Source of the DNA: Hyposmocoma kahamanoa
Taxonomy: Eukaryota > Arthropoda > Insecta > Lepidoptera > Cosmopterigidae
Assembly (NCBI RefSeq): GCF_003589595.1
Contig: NW_020653765.1
Coordinates: 2,420,046 to 2,484,045 of the forward strand
DNA length: 64,000 nt
Direction: 5' to 3'
A program made the position numbers and the translations under genes. The notes under the pieces were generated by a model, which saw only the letters and a program-made list of their open reading frames with translations, made no database searches and was not told the DNA's origin. Every line of letters begins with the position of its first letter. Position 1 is the first letter of the stretch. Below, in pieces: positions 39,041 to 50,845 of the stretch.

Positions 39041-39311
39041 TGGCGCATCCACACATGCCCGGCGGCATGGCCGGCGGCCGTGCCGCCGGCATTTGCCTCA
39101 TCTCAGCCGCGGCACGTGTGGCTTTTGGTTGCCGGCGGCAGTTTGCTTGCGGCTTCGATACGGAGTGGTAGTGTAGTCGTATTCATATATAAAATAATTT
39201 AACAACACTACTGCGAACATTGCAACCGCATCTGCAGGCCGCCGGTAAAGCCGGCGGCCTGCATTCAGCGGCAAGGCGGTCTGAAACCCGGCGGCATGTG
39301 TGGATGCGCCA
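39041..39311. mobile_element. GC-rich MITE with TTA target duplication
   Basis: 271 bp with perfect 19-bp inverted ends TGGCGCATCCACACATGCC, flanked by TTA at 39038-39040 and 39312-39314. Interior is packed with GCCGGCGGC-type palindromes, far GC-richer than the surroundings. TTA duplication suggests the PIF/Harbinger superfamily. No ORF of note. Confidence 0.85.
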
Positions 39312-39627
39312 TTATAATTATTTTCTACTAACTATAGATACAGAATTGTAATGCCACTGCAAACGTGTGAAATCCGCATATTCAGCGTGATCTGAGTAGC
39401 GTAAACCTGAGTGGAGTATTATACTCTCCACTTGCCCTTCTGTTATTCCAGGCTTATTTGGGATGTCTGCCTCATCATTTCCATTAAGTCCAATGTGCGA
39501 TGATCAGTGCGTGCAACTAGTGTACGTCATTGTCCGTACGTATGTTGTAAAGCATTCTTGCTATCACTACAAATAGTAATTTTATTAATAGTGAATTAAG
39601 AAAATTAAGTTGGCGTAGTTGTTAATT

Positions 39628-39680
39628 GGAGGCATCGCCATGAAAACCGATGTGCAAGCCAGTCGACCACAGAGGTCGTC
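39628..39680 (-). mobile_element. SINE B head fragment
   Basis: catgaaaaccgatgtgcaag, ccagtcgaccacagaggtcg is the reverse of the SINE B head at 23683 and equals 54928-54962. Sits beside a solitary aaaattaagttggcgtag end motif (39604-39620) of the 3216 MITE. Confidence 0.65.
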
Positions 39681-40344
39681 AAAAAATTGAACTGTAGAAC
39701 TAGTGGGAACGAAAGGAGTCCTTTGGAGTATACTGTTTTGTATCACGGCAATGTTTGAATTTAAATTTCAGTTTTTTTTTTCACACCTAAAATAGTGTTG
39801 GCCCGTTTTATGCTACACTATGCAAGTTAAGAGTATCATCACGTTCACAGCTAAGCGTTTTGCGACTCTTTGACTCTACCATTTATATTCAGTACCATAC
39901 TGATATGGCACTACATTAATAATGTATGCCCTACTTCAATGTAGTCGGGCGATTGCTCGCCGACTATAGTGGCCCTTAAAAGCCTCATAAAGAAATCGTT
40001 TGTACGATTTTGATACGGTTATATTCCGCTAATACTCATGTATGCAAAGTGAGATAAAGACTACATACTCCATTTGCAAGTAATGTACGAGTGTAGATTC
40101 ACTTTCGCGACAGCTGGTTCAACGGTTCAGATGACAGCTCTAAGAGCAAGTATATCTACCCTCGTTCACTTTCGACGACTACCTACCGTCATCTCGATTT
40201 CTTGTGGCGTTACTATTGTCGTTCTCTTTTTATCGACAAACCACCTGTTTAATTTTGATAATAATTTAGTGAATAACCTTATTCGAAAATTCCTTAATTC
40301 GAGACTAGATTATTGATGTACATACTCTTCTGGCTTCATTTGGC

Positions 40345-40495
40345 AATTCCATAACCAATTGCCACGCAGTGGTCCCAGGTTCGCTTCCCGGGCCGGGAGT
40401 TCTTGTGGTTGTCTATGTGTGTGTTCATGTCACCCGCCACACAGGGTTTCCCTAGTGCGGGGCGGTGTTGAGTGTGTGCGTTATTATTAAAAGAA
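40345..40495 (+). mobile_element. SINE A copy 3, shortened
   Basis: ttgccacgcagtggtcccag, gttcgcttcccgggccggga then directly gttcttgtggttgtctatgt, so the cctacatttatttctc segment is deleted. Ends gtgtgcgttattattaaaag. Confidence 0.75.
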
Positions 40496-40821
40496 TGTAT
40501 AAAAAAATATTGTAACACCATCACGGTAAACTGTACAAAACCGCTGAAAACAATTCCGCGCTCTTTACTAGGATCTTCTGAAAAATCAAGTATGTTATCC
40601 AGATTTTTTCCTCATTTTGCAATTTTATTAAGAAGAATTAAGAATTTGTAATGAAACTTAAGAAAGAAGTTACTTTTTGTCCACGCTGTATGTCGCACGA
40701 GTGCCTTTGCCTTTTCCATTTTAAGAATGGCACGAAAAGTGCCAATAAAAAGTAAACTGTCACCTGCTTTAATTACTTGCAAATCTGCTATGTTAGGGCC
40801 TGTCATAGTACACATGATAAT

Positions 40822-41074
40822 GACTCATCCGTAGAACAAAGATCTATGTGGAAGACTACTTGTTCTCAGGACATAGTACATTTCGTTCGTTCTTCTTCGC
40901 TGTAGATATCAGATCGACAGTTGTTCGATTTTATATTTCGGAAATGAAATAAGATATATAAATTCTAAAAACACCTTTACATAGGTCTTAGTTTGAATAA
41001 CAAAATTATTCTTGTAACGTACTTATTCTCTTTTCGCCATATAATCACATCGGACTCTGTTCTTCGGATGAGTC
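40822..41074. mobile_element. MITE with GACTCATCCG ends, copy 1
   Basis: Inverted ends GACTCATCCGTAGAACAAAG and ...CTGTTCTTCGGATGAGTC. Interior ttctt(c)gctgtagatatcaga, gattttatatttcggaaatg and acgtacttattctcttttcg. Matches 44908-45153 in reverse orientation over nearly its whole length. Confidence 0.8.
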
Positions 41075-41594
41075 GATAAATAAATGATAAAGGCTCATGA
41101 ATAATATGGCGTATTAGTAGAGACTTAATAATACCAAGGTTTATTATGATAAATCTTGGATAATTATAATTATGATAAATAAGATTACGTATGAAATATC
41201 TATTAGGTATATTACTTCATATTATACCCCGTTCGTTGTACACTTTGTAGTGACATTAACTACATTATTCATTAATTATATCTCCCACAACATTTTTTTT
41301 TAAAGTAAGAGAACAGAACGTACATATAAAGCGTTGTGAGACACAGGAACGTAAACTAGGACTCCTGGTCTTCACCTCTTGGTTGAACAAATTCTGTACC
41401 TAAGGTTATATTATTTACAAATATGGTAGAGGATTACTTTAACAAGTTAAAGTGAAAAAGAAATTTGTAGATAAAACAATTTAGAGTTTTGGTAACCACG
41501 ACCAGGCACAACGGAATCCAAGAGGGGAGGGGGTTACTTATTACGAACTAATTATTAGTAATAACGACTGACAAATACACCAATTATCTGATCT

Positions 41595-41712
41595 CAACGC
41601 CCAGACCAGGAGCAATTGCGAAAAGTTTGTTTCCCAAATTGGTTCTACCGGGAATCGAACTCGGGACCTGATCAGCCACCGCCCATAGTGGAAGTCGTCG
41701 GGTCATCGAGGT
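41595..41712 (-). mobile_element. SINE D copy 2
   Basis: cagaccaggagcaattgcga, ttcccaaattggttctaccg, ggaatcgaactcgggacctg: reverse B-box (cgaactcggg) in a tRNA-like head, body upstream. Confidence 0.6.
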
Positions 41713-41719
41713 AGTCCAA

Positions 41720-42490
41720 TAATATTAACGCTAATAATAATATTAATGTCTTCGATTTGGTTCTATTTAATACACGTGACTTCAACAAGGAACGCACTGA
41801 GTGGGCTTAGTTCTTTCATTCATGTTTTTAATTGCAGTTTATATTCGATAGGTTAAAAGTTAAATTATGCACTAAGTATTGTATTGCTAATTGTTGCTAC
41901 CAGCGCAAAAGTGATGTAACCCACAATTGATAATTAAATATTTTGTATACATGTATGACTGTATGTCTTAGTATCATTTAAAGTTATATTGTAGCAAAAA
42001 ATGTTATGTGAGTTACACCTCTTTTGCCCTGATAGTCCTTTCGTTATTGTTACATTATTTACTTTTGTTTTAAGCTGTTAGTGGTCCTAATGAATATCCG
42101 TTCTAGGTGGTAAAGATACGCACTAAAAATGCCCATTTATTGTGTTAAAATTTACTAAATATTAATAAACAACCACAGTCTTAACAAACTTTCGTCAAGA
42201 TGTACCTGAAATAATAGAATTATACCAGCTAGAGGGTAACTCAAGCAAGTGATAAGTAATGAGATTTAGGTATTGTCTACATGTGAAGCACTTGTGGGGA
42301 TTCCAAGCTCTGATTTAATTATTGCGCCTACGCATAATGTACATTATTTACGCATTCAATGGCCAAGAACGAATGAAAGATATAGAGTTGCCACCTTCCT
42401 TATAGTTTTTATCTAATTAATTGGGAAGTATTTAATTTCAACGAACATATATATACATGTTTAGTATAAAATTAGTAGCAGTAATTAAGA
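41720..42490. other. non-coding, nothing recognised
   Basis: AT-rich without repeat or ORF support. Confidence 0.5.
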
Positions 42491-42494
42491 GCAT

Positions 42495-42672
42495 TATTTC
42501 GTTTCGGTTTTGAATGGTAAGGGTGCTGGTGAAATAACGGGCACATAGGACATGTCATTTAGGATTATGTCTCTGAAGCAGTGACAGTGGCACTGCAACT
42601 GTTATGGACAGGCGTGTCGCCTACCAGCAGGCGTACAACTTGTTCATCCCGTCACTTGATATCATAAAAAAA
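42495..42672 (+). repeat. family E copy 12
   Basis: From atttcgtttcggttttgaat to cccgtcacttgatatcataa + A-run; the quasi-palindrome has lost one arm (gaagcagtgacagtggcact). Confidence 0.85.
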
Positions 42673-42732
42673 CCATAGCTTGGAGAGTGCGTAGATTAGA
42701 CTGTTAAATTTAAATTAATTTACTAATCTTTA

Positions 42733-42893
42733 GGGCGTTTGCGCACTACGTCCGATTCGTGTCAGTTCCGAATCCGAGAAATGACGGTCCGAAATGTGAC
42801 AGGGATCATATTATCTCTAGGTGTAATACAAGATATAATTCGTATTCTCTCGAATTCGAATCGAGCTTAATGCACAAGCGACATTAGAAGTGG
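42733..42893. mobile_element. possible MITE with GGGCGTTTGCGCAC ends
   Basis: Left gggcgtttgcgcactacgtc, cgattcg and right complement gtcgcttgtgcattaagctc, gattcg pair imperfectly. No target duplication. Confidence 0.45.
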
Positions 42894-42999
42894 ATGCGAG
42901 TGTCCTGTATCTCGCTTTCTAGATTTATATAGTAGATTTGTATAGTGCACTTAGTTAACTTAATCCATCTTTAGATCTAATAATAATGTGTCTGCCAAC

Positions 43000-43185
43000 C
43001 ACACCAGTTGCTTGGTCTCAAACCTAAGGAATGCTCTGTACTACAAGTACCAGAGTAACTCCATTCACTCCGTGGTCAAAAAACCGGAAATAAAAAAAAA
43101 TAGTTTATTCTAATTTGATCCTACCGGGAATCGAACCCGAGACTCCTTATTCAGTGTCCACAGTGCAAACTAGGCCACTGAGGTC
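43000..43185 (-). mobile_element. SINE D copy 3
   Basis: gatcctaccgggaatcgaac, ccgagactcc (reverse B-box) and the body ccacaccagttgcttggtct. The body also resembles 58920-59030 (accacaccaattaccttgtc). Confidence 0.65.
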
Positions 43186-43627
43186 ATGAAAATAATAATT
43201 AACCTTGTAGTTTTAAAATTGAATATTTATTATATAAAGACTTAAATCTTGTGTACACTGCAGCAAGTTTATTAGGCAAAAAATGAAATGCCAAAAATTT
43301 GAGATGTAAAAAATCTCCAGCTGACTTACTTCCTTAGCAATTTATCCAGTTGAGCGTCAGCAAACTGAAGTGCCTAATAAAAGCAAACCCAGTTTTGTGC
43401 TTTATCGCAATATCGGGTCAATGGTTTTGGCGAACCTTACTGGGTGAATGACACCGACTTGTTCTAATTTTAGCCCAGTCGAAATGCGAGCAAGACGGTT
43501 TAATTTTTTTATAGGTGCACCAGTGCGCGAGTGTGTTTGTGCGAATTATTTATGAGTACACCGCAGAGAAATCGTTTGGATACAAATTTCTTTATCCACG
43601 CTATTATGTCGAACTGAATATTTGAAG

Positions 43628-43875
43628 CCGCGGTAGTCTAATGGTTTGACCTATCGCTTTCAAGCAGAGGCTGTGGATTCGCCGGGCTCGCACCTCGAAT
43701 TTATGAAAATTGAAATTTAATTTGACATTCACCATGTAATGAAACCTGCACGTCGAAGAAGGTTCACAACCCTCGAAAAAAGTGTAAGTCCCCAGCTTGA
43801 CGGAGAATGGCCTTTACCTTCGCCTGAGAGAAAACCTGTACCCAGCAGTGACACGTATAAGTGGGTTGATGATAA
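43628..43875 (+). mobile_element. SINE C copy 2
   Basis: Head gccgcggtagtctaatggtt tgacctatcgctttcaagca; body gaaacctgcacgtcgaagaa, ggttcacaaccctcg; tail cccagcagtgacacgtataa. The B-box is degraded by a deletion (ggattcgccgggctcg). Confidence 0.8.
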
Positions 43876-44424
43876 GGATGATAAATATTTACAATATAGG
43901 AAGTTACTTGTTTGCCCTTTGTACTCGTCATTACAATCGCATTTCCTCATGCAATACACGATTGAATCATCAAGCGATACCTCTTTATAAATAACTTGAT
44001 ACAGAGGCACGTGTGTACGGTTTATTTTGAAGGAAAGGTTGCTGTTGCTGAAGGTGAGGAAAAATTTTCTTTGTTCGCACACGACCGAGAAACTAACTTC
44101 GGATTTCCTGTGGTGATTGGCTTTAAATAAACTAATATGGCGGACCGGAAGAAGACTGACCTCGGCGACTCTGAGGCTTAAGTTATTGAGTAGGTAGACG
44201 TCTCTGGCTGTTGTTTACTTAAGTACTTAAACAAGGAACTTAGTCAGTGTTAATTGACGACTGCAAGCAATAAGAACTATGTACTCGTATTACGATTTGC
44301 CCATACATTAGGTATCGTAATTAGAATCTAACGCAACCCGAGTCCGAGTTATCTGTTTTATATTAAAACGAGCAAATGTGGAACGAAAAATTGAAATGTA
44401 GTTATAGAATTTCTTTTTTTAAAG

Positions 44425-44745
44425 TAAAAAACCCGACTTCAAAAAAGGGAGGTGGTTTTCTATTCGACTTTTTATGTATGTTACGTTACGTTATTACTCC
44501 GACATTTGTGACCCTATTTCGATGATTATTTTTTTTATTGGAAAGGAGGCATCTCAACAGTTCTCGTATTCAAATTTGAAGAAAATATTCCACCTTTAAG
44601 GGTGGCAAATTAGGGGATGAATCCGGTTTATTGGATTTCACCCACTTTCCGTTAACCGATTTCAATGAATCGAATGGAATTGAATTGGCATATAGATACA
44701 TCTATTTTCTACTTTTGAGGTCGATTTTTGTTTATAAAGAATATA
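44425..44745 (-). repeat. repeat G copy 2
   Basis: Starts aaaaaacccgacttcaaaaa agggaggtgg, a phrase common in lepidopteran genomes, then the blocks listed for 37760-38035. Confidence 0.65.
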
Positions 44746-44800
44746 ATTATATGTTAAGTGCTAGTGATTTTTTTATTTAGAATTCCTCTTTCGTTTATGA

Positions 44801-44860
44801 TACCCAGTGACGGGACGAACAAGTCATGCGCCCGGTGGCAATCGATACTCCTGTCTTTAT
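44801..44860 (-). repeat. family E copy 13, terminal fragment
   Basis: acccagtgacgggacgaaca, agtcatgcgcccggtggcaa only; the remainder is missing at cctgtct. Confidence 0.75.
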
Positions 44861-44907
44861 GGACATTACGGAGTCGTATGGCCACTAACAGATTGACTGC
44901 ACATTTC

Positions 44908-45153
44908 GACTCATCCGAAGAACAGAGTCCGATGTGATTATATAGCGAAAAGAGAATAAGTACGTTACGAGAATAATTTCGTTATTCAAACCGAAGCCTA
45001 TGTAAAGGTGTTTTGAGAATTTATATTGTTATTTCGTTTCGGAAATATAAAATCGAACAATCTGATATCCACAGCGAAGAACAACGAACGAAATGTAGAA
45101 TGTTGTGAGAATAAGCAGTCTTGCACACAGGCCTTTGTTCTACGGATGAGTCG
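44908..45153. mobile_element. MITE with GACTCATCCG ends, copy 2 (inverted)
   Basis: CGACTCATCCGAAGAACAGA...CTTTGTTCTACGGATGAGTCG. Reverse orientation relative to 40822-41074, 3.8 kb apart. Differs by small indels. Confidence 0.8.
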
Positions 45154-45157
45154 ATTT

Positions 45158-45206
45158 GCAGTTAATGCGTGCAGTCATTATCAACTTCATGCAGTCGAAG
45201 TCTCGG
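45158..45206. repeat. GCAGTTAATGCGTG module
   Basis: gcagttaatgcgtgcagtca, ttatcaacttcatgcagtcg aagtctcgg matches 14145-14187 of the palindrome cluster (cgttatcaacttcatgcagt cgaggtctcgg). Confidence 0.7.
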
Positions 45207-45300
45207 GTGTTTGTGGTACCGTTCTTGTTTCCTAGTTCCGTAACACAACTACTTTAGTTACGTACATTGGGATCAGAACAATGTATATAATGTTGTCTAA
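45207..45300 (+). mobile_element. SINE B tail fragment
   Basis: gtgtttgtggtaccgttctt, gtaacacaactactttagtt and tgtatataatgttgtctaat equal the SINE B 3' half. It follows the palindrome module directly. Confidence 0.65.
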
Positions 45301-45307
45301 TGTACCG

Positions 45308-45482
45308 TTAAAATTACAGGCACATGGGACTTATTAACCTGACGTCGCAGGTGACGGGCGCAGTGGCAGTGTCCCTCAAATCTTTACGATTTTGTGGCAC
45401 TGCAACTGCCATGGACAGGCGTATCGCTTGCCACCAGGCGTGCGAATTGTTTGTCCCGTTACTTGGTAACACAAAAAAAAGT
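45308..45482 (+). repeat. family E copy 14
   Basis: aaaattacaggcacatggga to cccgttacttggtaacacaa + A-run; first ~110 bp lacking. Starts 8 bp after the SINE B tail. Confidence 0.85.
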
Positions 45483-46500
45483 CTAATTATTACATCTTAT
45501 ATATTTAGCACGTGTCGTGAGGGAGACCTAAATTGTAAATGGCACCATGTTTGCGGTCGAATGTGTTTTAACTCTGTAATCGTTGCGGGAGTGAAGTGTA
45601 ATAAACCTCCACGGTTTATTTTTATTGCCACATGGGCTTGTAAAGAGGACAGACAAATATAAAGACCCCCACGGCACATGCTATAAGTAGTAATTCCTAT
45701 AATAAAGCCTCGGTATGATAAAGTCACATGTGATCATACGTCAATAATGCTTTTTTCTACTTCTGTATTTTAATCTGTCAAGTATGATTCATACACCGTA
45801 TCAGAAAGGCGCTCGTTTTAGCTCTGAACCCAAATGCTATTGCTTGTGGACCTTGCTACTTAACTGAAAAATGTCATTATAGTTCTATACACAGAACTAC
45901 AACGAGTTTCAAAAAGATCGTCTTATTTTTTTCTAATTAATAGATTCTCCTCAAACGCGTCACTGTGTTCCTAAACAGTATAACGTTACTATATATGTGA
46001 AACTATTAAAATTCAAAATATTTTATTAAATAATACTTCTAAATGTTACATAACAGGTACAAAGGCGTAAAAATTTGGCAAAAAAAAAAAACTATTTAAA
46101 AACAATATAAATTATCAAATCATTATGACGCTACTCAACGCTCTACTGCCTCCCGATTGGTTAATCTATCTCTTTGGTTTTTTGTTTTGTAGTTTGTTTG
46201 GCTTTCGTTTGAATTTGTTGTAGTGGATGGATGGAAGGACAAATAATCTTTTTAATATTGTTTGTGTTTCATTACTTTAATTTATTCGTAGAAAAATTAT
46301 TGTCCGCAATCATTACATAATTAGGTCTCAAAATCTCGTTATATTTACTTAGGCCAATCGGCACGCTACTCGACTTTAAGTACCCTCATTATGCAACGAT
46401 AGTATAAAATACTATTATCACATGAATGCACATATGAAATAAATTATGTTCATTTATAAATCTCCCCTTGAAATATAAAAAACTTATCGATAAATTTAGA
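45483..46500. other. non-coding, nothing recognised
   Basis: A 76-residue minus frame (45497-45727) has no recognisable motif. Two AATAAA-type signals only. Confidence 0.45.
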
Positions 46501-46502
46501 AA

Positions 46503-46765
46503 CAGTAGAGCTACTAAAGAGACAGTTCATCCAGGGAGGTACTGCCACCTTACTTATTTCTGCCGGCAGACAGTAATGGGAGCATTATTGCATTCCGGTA
46601 TACTACTATATCTATATATTCTTACATAGAGATCTCGCACCAGCCCTGCTGCTAGCCCTACTAGTGAAATTTGCGATTTAAAGTTCTCAGTGGCACTGTA
46701 TCTACTATGGCCAGGTGCGTCGTTTAACGTCAGGTGCACGACTCGTCCGTCCCGTGACTTAACAC
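46503..46765 (+). repeat. family E copy 15, diverged
   Basis: aacagtagagctactaaaga, gttcatccagggaggtactg, cagtaatgggagcattattg; the centre is replaced, then tttgcgatttaaagttctca, gtggcactgtatctactatg to cgtccgtcccgtgacttaac. Confidence 0.8.
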
Positions 46766-46769
46766 AAAC

Positions 46770-47360
46770 AAAATTTCGTCATCTATAAATCACTTTCCTG
46801 AAAAGTTATCATTTTGCAGATATGGCCTTATTACACTAAGAGTACGAATTGTTTGTTTTTTGTTACTGTTTTCATTTGTTGCTGTCAGTAATTAGATTTC
46901 ATGACTAAAGTTCGTAAACATGTATGTTGAACTTAATATTCACTTAACTGTTCTAGTTTCATGTAAGTAAATTAGGTGCTATAAAGAAATAATGTTCGCG
47001 TAACATTACGCCAAAAAATGCTAGCGACTTTTTTTTATCATCACGTGAACTCGAGGAGTGTGTTTTTCACACCATTTGACCTTAAAATAATGCTGGTCCG
47101 CATTGAAATGTCTTGCTTTATTTATACAATGCAATTCCTTATCTATAAACTTGATTGTATTTACAGATCATTGAATTCGCTTTATGGATTTACGGAAATA
47201 AAAGTAAGGAACGGAATGTCTATTCCAAATGACTTCCTAGTTTTTAGAGTAGACAAATGCACAAAGCCATTTGACGATGTAGGCGCCGCGCAAGCGTGTG
47301 TCTTGTGTTGAATACAAACAACCGGAAACTAGAAGCGAATATTCTATTTTCGTACAAATT
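46770..47360. other. non-coding with an unassigned 97-residue frame
   Basis: Frame 47018-47311 (+) shows no motif. Inside it a tattttacag acceptor (47166) and a gtaagg donor (47204) enclose 37 nt; could be a micro-exon but unsupported. Confidence 0.3.
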
Positions 47361-47446
47361 GCGGTTGCGGCAACCGGCGACAGTGTCCGACTTCCGCAAC
47401 GCAACCGGCGACTGTGTCCGGTTGCCGCAACCGGCGACTGTGTCGA
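47361..47446 (+). repeat. CG-rich minisatellite, three imperfect units
   Basis: Unit gcaaccggcgac(a/t)gtgtcc appears three times (about 47368, 47398, 47427) with ttgcggcaac/gttgccgcaac inversions between, so it also folds on itself. Much GC-richer than its flanks. Confidence 0.75.
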
Positions 47447-47757
47447 TTTCGTATCAATTGTATGTATCAACTGACGACATTATAAGAATGTAATTTTTTT
47501 AAACTTCTCTTGCTAAGAATAAGACGGTAATGGACTATTAGTGGGGAATCTTCGATTGGAAAGCTAAGTAAGATCGTATATTTTACATAGTTACGACAAA
47601 ACTTTCAGATACCGAAATTAGGGAGCAGAGAAACGGTCCACAACTATGATGTCATTAGTAAACTTGGTCTACGTACCACAAGTTATAGAATCAAAATTTA
47701 TAATTCGTTTCATTGTTAAAACAGTTTTTATAGAAGTTAACATAATTATTTTATTAG

Positions 47758-48052
47758 TTGCAGTAGAGCTCCTTGTGAAGAGTTCGTTCAGGGAAATACT
47801 ACGACCATACCTATTTCTGCTGCTTAGCAGTATTGTGAGCATTCCTGCGTTCCGGTTTTGAAGGGTAATGGTGCTGGTGACATTGCACGTGGGACTTTTC
47901 AACTTACGTCTCAGGGTGACAGTCGCAGTTGCAGTGCTTCTCAAATAATTAAGTTTTAAAGCTCTGTGTGGCACTGCAACAGTTATGGACAGGCGTGTCG
48001 CTTACCATCAGGCGCACGACTTGTTCGTCTCGTCACTTAGTGTCATAATAAA
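47758..48052 (+). repeat. family E copy 16, full length
   Basis: Complete from tgcagtagagctccttgtga to gtctcgtcacttagtgtcat and A-run; small palindrome cagtattgtgagcattcctg partly decayed; quasi-palindrome present with an AT-rich change in the loop. One of two full-length copies (other 55203-55495). Confidence 0.92.
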
Positions 48053-48059
48053 ATACTTC

Positions 48060-48250
48060 CTCAACCGAGTGTCAAACAATCAACAACTCTTGAGGATGAC
48101 TCTAGTGAGGCGAAACACGTGTTGGGTATATTTTTGGTAGTAGTATTTGTGACTTATAGCTGCCGCTTGTTATTTATTAATTTTACGCGGAGGGAGCTTA
48201 ATAAAATTAACTGCATGAGAAAATACTCAAGAAGCGCAGCTATTTTACAC
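48060..48250 (+). repeat. dispersed repeat, second copy of gcggagggag family
   Basis: cttgaggatgactctagtga ggcgaaacacgtgttggg followed by ttttacgcggagggagctta, aaaattaactgcatga; second half shared with 11225-11385. Confidence 0.5.
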
Positions 48251-49121
48251 GATTTAGGCTTGTTTCACAGCTGTGCATAGCACCATCACAGCTGTATTGT
48301 ATCACAGACGATCCGTACGGACTGTCCGCTTGCGGGACATCATAGCTTCCGCGTGCTCTGGATCGAGTATTTATTTAATTTAGTGCGAATGTTCACGTAG
48401 TCGCCTACAATGAACATAATTGAAGGTATATTATACATTTATCTCATGCACTTCAACAGACTACACCTAATTTATGTACATGTACTAATAAATGTTCACA
48501 TGGATTTATTTAGTCAATCTGTAATTTATACGCTGTGATAGTTATTTAGGTCAATTTTTAATGATGATAATTGTAATATGTGACTAGATGTCTAAATAAT
48601 AATTACTTGTTTAACGTCAAAATAAATATACTTCTAAATTGGACAATGAACTTACGGATTTTTCATTAAAAAATTCGGACAAGTTTACAGTCCACGTGGT
48701 ATTGATTGAGTTACAAACTGCGTGATGATATTTTATTTCGACATTAATGTCATATCATTATGTGTTTACAAGCACTATAAAAAATATCTAAAAATAAACG
48801 GATGCATGAAATCTTTGATAAAAATGCATATTATTTGTAATAATAATTCGGCTGTTGAAAAATTGCCTGTTTTAGAGTGCACGTGATAGGCGGTTGCCAC
48901 ACATAAAAGTATTCACGTGCACATACACAAGTACAATCACGTGCATTAATATGTTATACGCATTGCGTAATTACGATATCTTCACAATGCGTTTACAAAA
49001 ATTGTATGTTTCATTCATTAAACTTTGTACTGGAAGTTCAATTTCGTTTCGTCTTTTTTATATACATTATACACACAGCAGAATATTGAATGAAGAACAC
49101 GATTAGAAAGATACTTACATA

Positions 49122-49248
49122 ATATTGTTTTTTATCACACTTTGCACGAAAATAGTATGTTGAGCCCGCCGGTTTTATTTCGGGCATTGTAGTCAAGTTC
49201 GCTTGCAATCATACTATTTACGTGCAAATGTGATGAAAAACATTGTTT
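49122..49248. mobile_element. hairpin MITE with ~38-bp arms
   Basis: Left arm 49122-49159 (attgttttttatcacacttt, gcac) and right arm 49210-49248 (its complement, atgtgatgaaaaacattgtt) with a 50-bp spacer containing cgggcattgtagtcaagttc. Confidence 0.65.
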
Positions 49249-49764
49249 CACGAGCGGCACGGGAATTACGAACCTCGACTTCCAAAACCCTTCTGTTTTC
49301 GACTTTACGCTTCTAATAGAGTCTCGTTCATAATTCCTTATTTACCGCCCATAATACACAATGTACTATTATGGGTTTGTTTACGTTCATTCATTCCTTT
49401 ATTCAAAGCCATAATGTGAGATAAAACTCAGTAGTATTTTTGTCCTTATATCTCAAATTTCAATTCTTCGTCAATCATTTCACTCCTTTAAAAATTGTTT
49501 CGCGGGCAAAACTCAATCATTCCGAATGAAACTCAATTTGGGGTTATGATTATATTGATCATCTAAAATTAAGTACAGATAACGGAGACTCAACAACTTC
49601 TATAGTTTATTTCACACAGCGTGAATACGACGACATTTGAGATTTGAAGTTGCTAGAAATATGAAATCGAATAAAAAATCGATTTAAATGTTTTAATGAC
49701 ATAATTTATAACGAAGAGAGAATCTATATAGAAATCTATATAAAAATTTATCCACAAGAGCAGA

Positions 49765-49804
49765 AAATGATTTTTTGATCAGAGTACTGATCAAAAAATC
49801 ATTT
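49765..49804. repeat. perfect 18-bp-arm hairpin
   Basis: AAATGATTTTTTGATCAG, loop AGTA, exact complement. Long-arm, tiny-loop palindromes are unstable in cloning, so presence in the assembly is notable. Confidence 0.85.
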
Positions 49805-50679
49805 AATAAGTGAGTTAAAGTAATATGCGTATTGAATTCGCCAATACAGTGTAGATATATGTTTATACATCTGGTTAAAATGTAAACAACCTACTAATTT
49901 CATAAAGACACTTGTGGTTAGCGCACCACTTTAAAAGCTAGATCGATGCCATTGAAATAATACAGATTTTCGATGATGTTTACACTTCATGCCTATTGTA
50001 AAGAATTCTGTAGTGAATAAAAAACATGTAATTTTATCGGCCTATTAAAATAATTGTTTGGGTGGTAGTTACACCACTGGACGTACAAAACCTTGAATTT
50101 CAATATGCTGTTTATATAGCATTCGCGCATGTGGCAACGATTTTATTTCAGTTAGAAATTTCCGAAAAATACTTTGAATCTTATTTACGTATTCAACAAG
50201 GATGCTATTTGCGCAATCGATATACGGGTTAAGTGTATGTTTTCGAGCTCGGTGTTAATGTGTTTTTTTGCGTCTATTTGGTGGACCTATAAAATAAATT
50301 TACGATTTTGTAGTCAAGAAGTATGTAAGTAGTGGCTACGATGTTACAATTTGTTGGCTTCAACAAATAGGTAGCTATAATTAAATATAGTTCTCTATTC
50401 AAAGAGATTGTCGTCGAGGACCTGACACAAAGATGTATCTGTTTATCTTTATTGAATACTATTAGAAATTAGCCAAAATAGCTTTGGCATTGCTCTCTGT
50501 GACGTCAGTTTCTGGCGCATACTAAATTGAATAACTGAATGTTTACTATTTTAAACAAAATTGTGTTATGCTTTTTGATCGCCCAAACGTACATTAGTTA
50601 ATTTTAGTTTTGTGCATTTATCTTTCCACCAGGGAACTTTAGACCAGGTGGTATGATGCAACTCAGGTTAAAACTATAG

Positions 50680-50845
50680 TATAATAAGATAAATAGTCCA
50701 ACTTCGTACAAACATATCAGCGCGGCTTGTATATGTACGTACGCACACATTCGTGTAATTTCACGGTGCACTCGCGTTGCATACCGCGCGTCATCACACA
50801 CACCATTCATCATAGAATTGAAGCGTTCGCTCGGTGTTTATTATT
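50680..50845 (+). repeat. family I repeat, copy 3 (5' part)
   Basis: tatcagcgcggcttgtatat, gcacacattcgtgtaatttc, actcgcgttgcataccgcgc and gaagcgttcgctcggtgttt match 8160-8310. Confidence 0.65.

Larger units (their letters stand above)
48255..50590. other. non-coding, two hairpins only
   Basis: 2.3 kb without recognised genes; contains the hairpins 49122-49248 and 49765-49804. Confidence 0.55.

Noticed and set aside
47018..47311. 97-residue protein on the plus strand
   Set aside because: No recognisable domain and no neighbouring exon support. Kept only as non-coding with a possible micro-exon.
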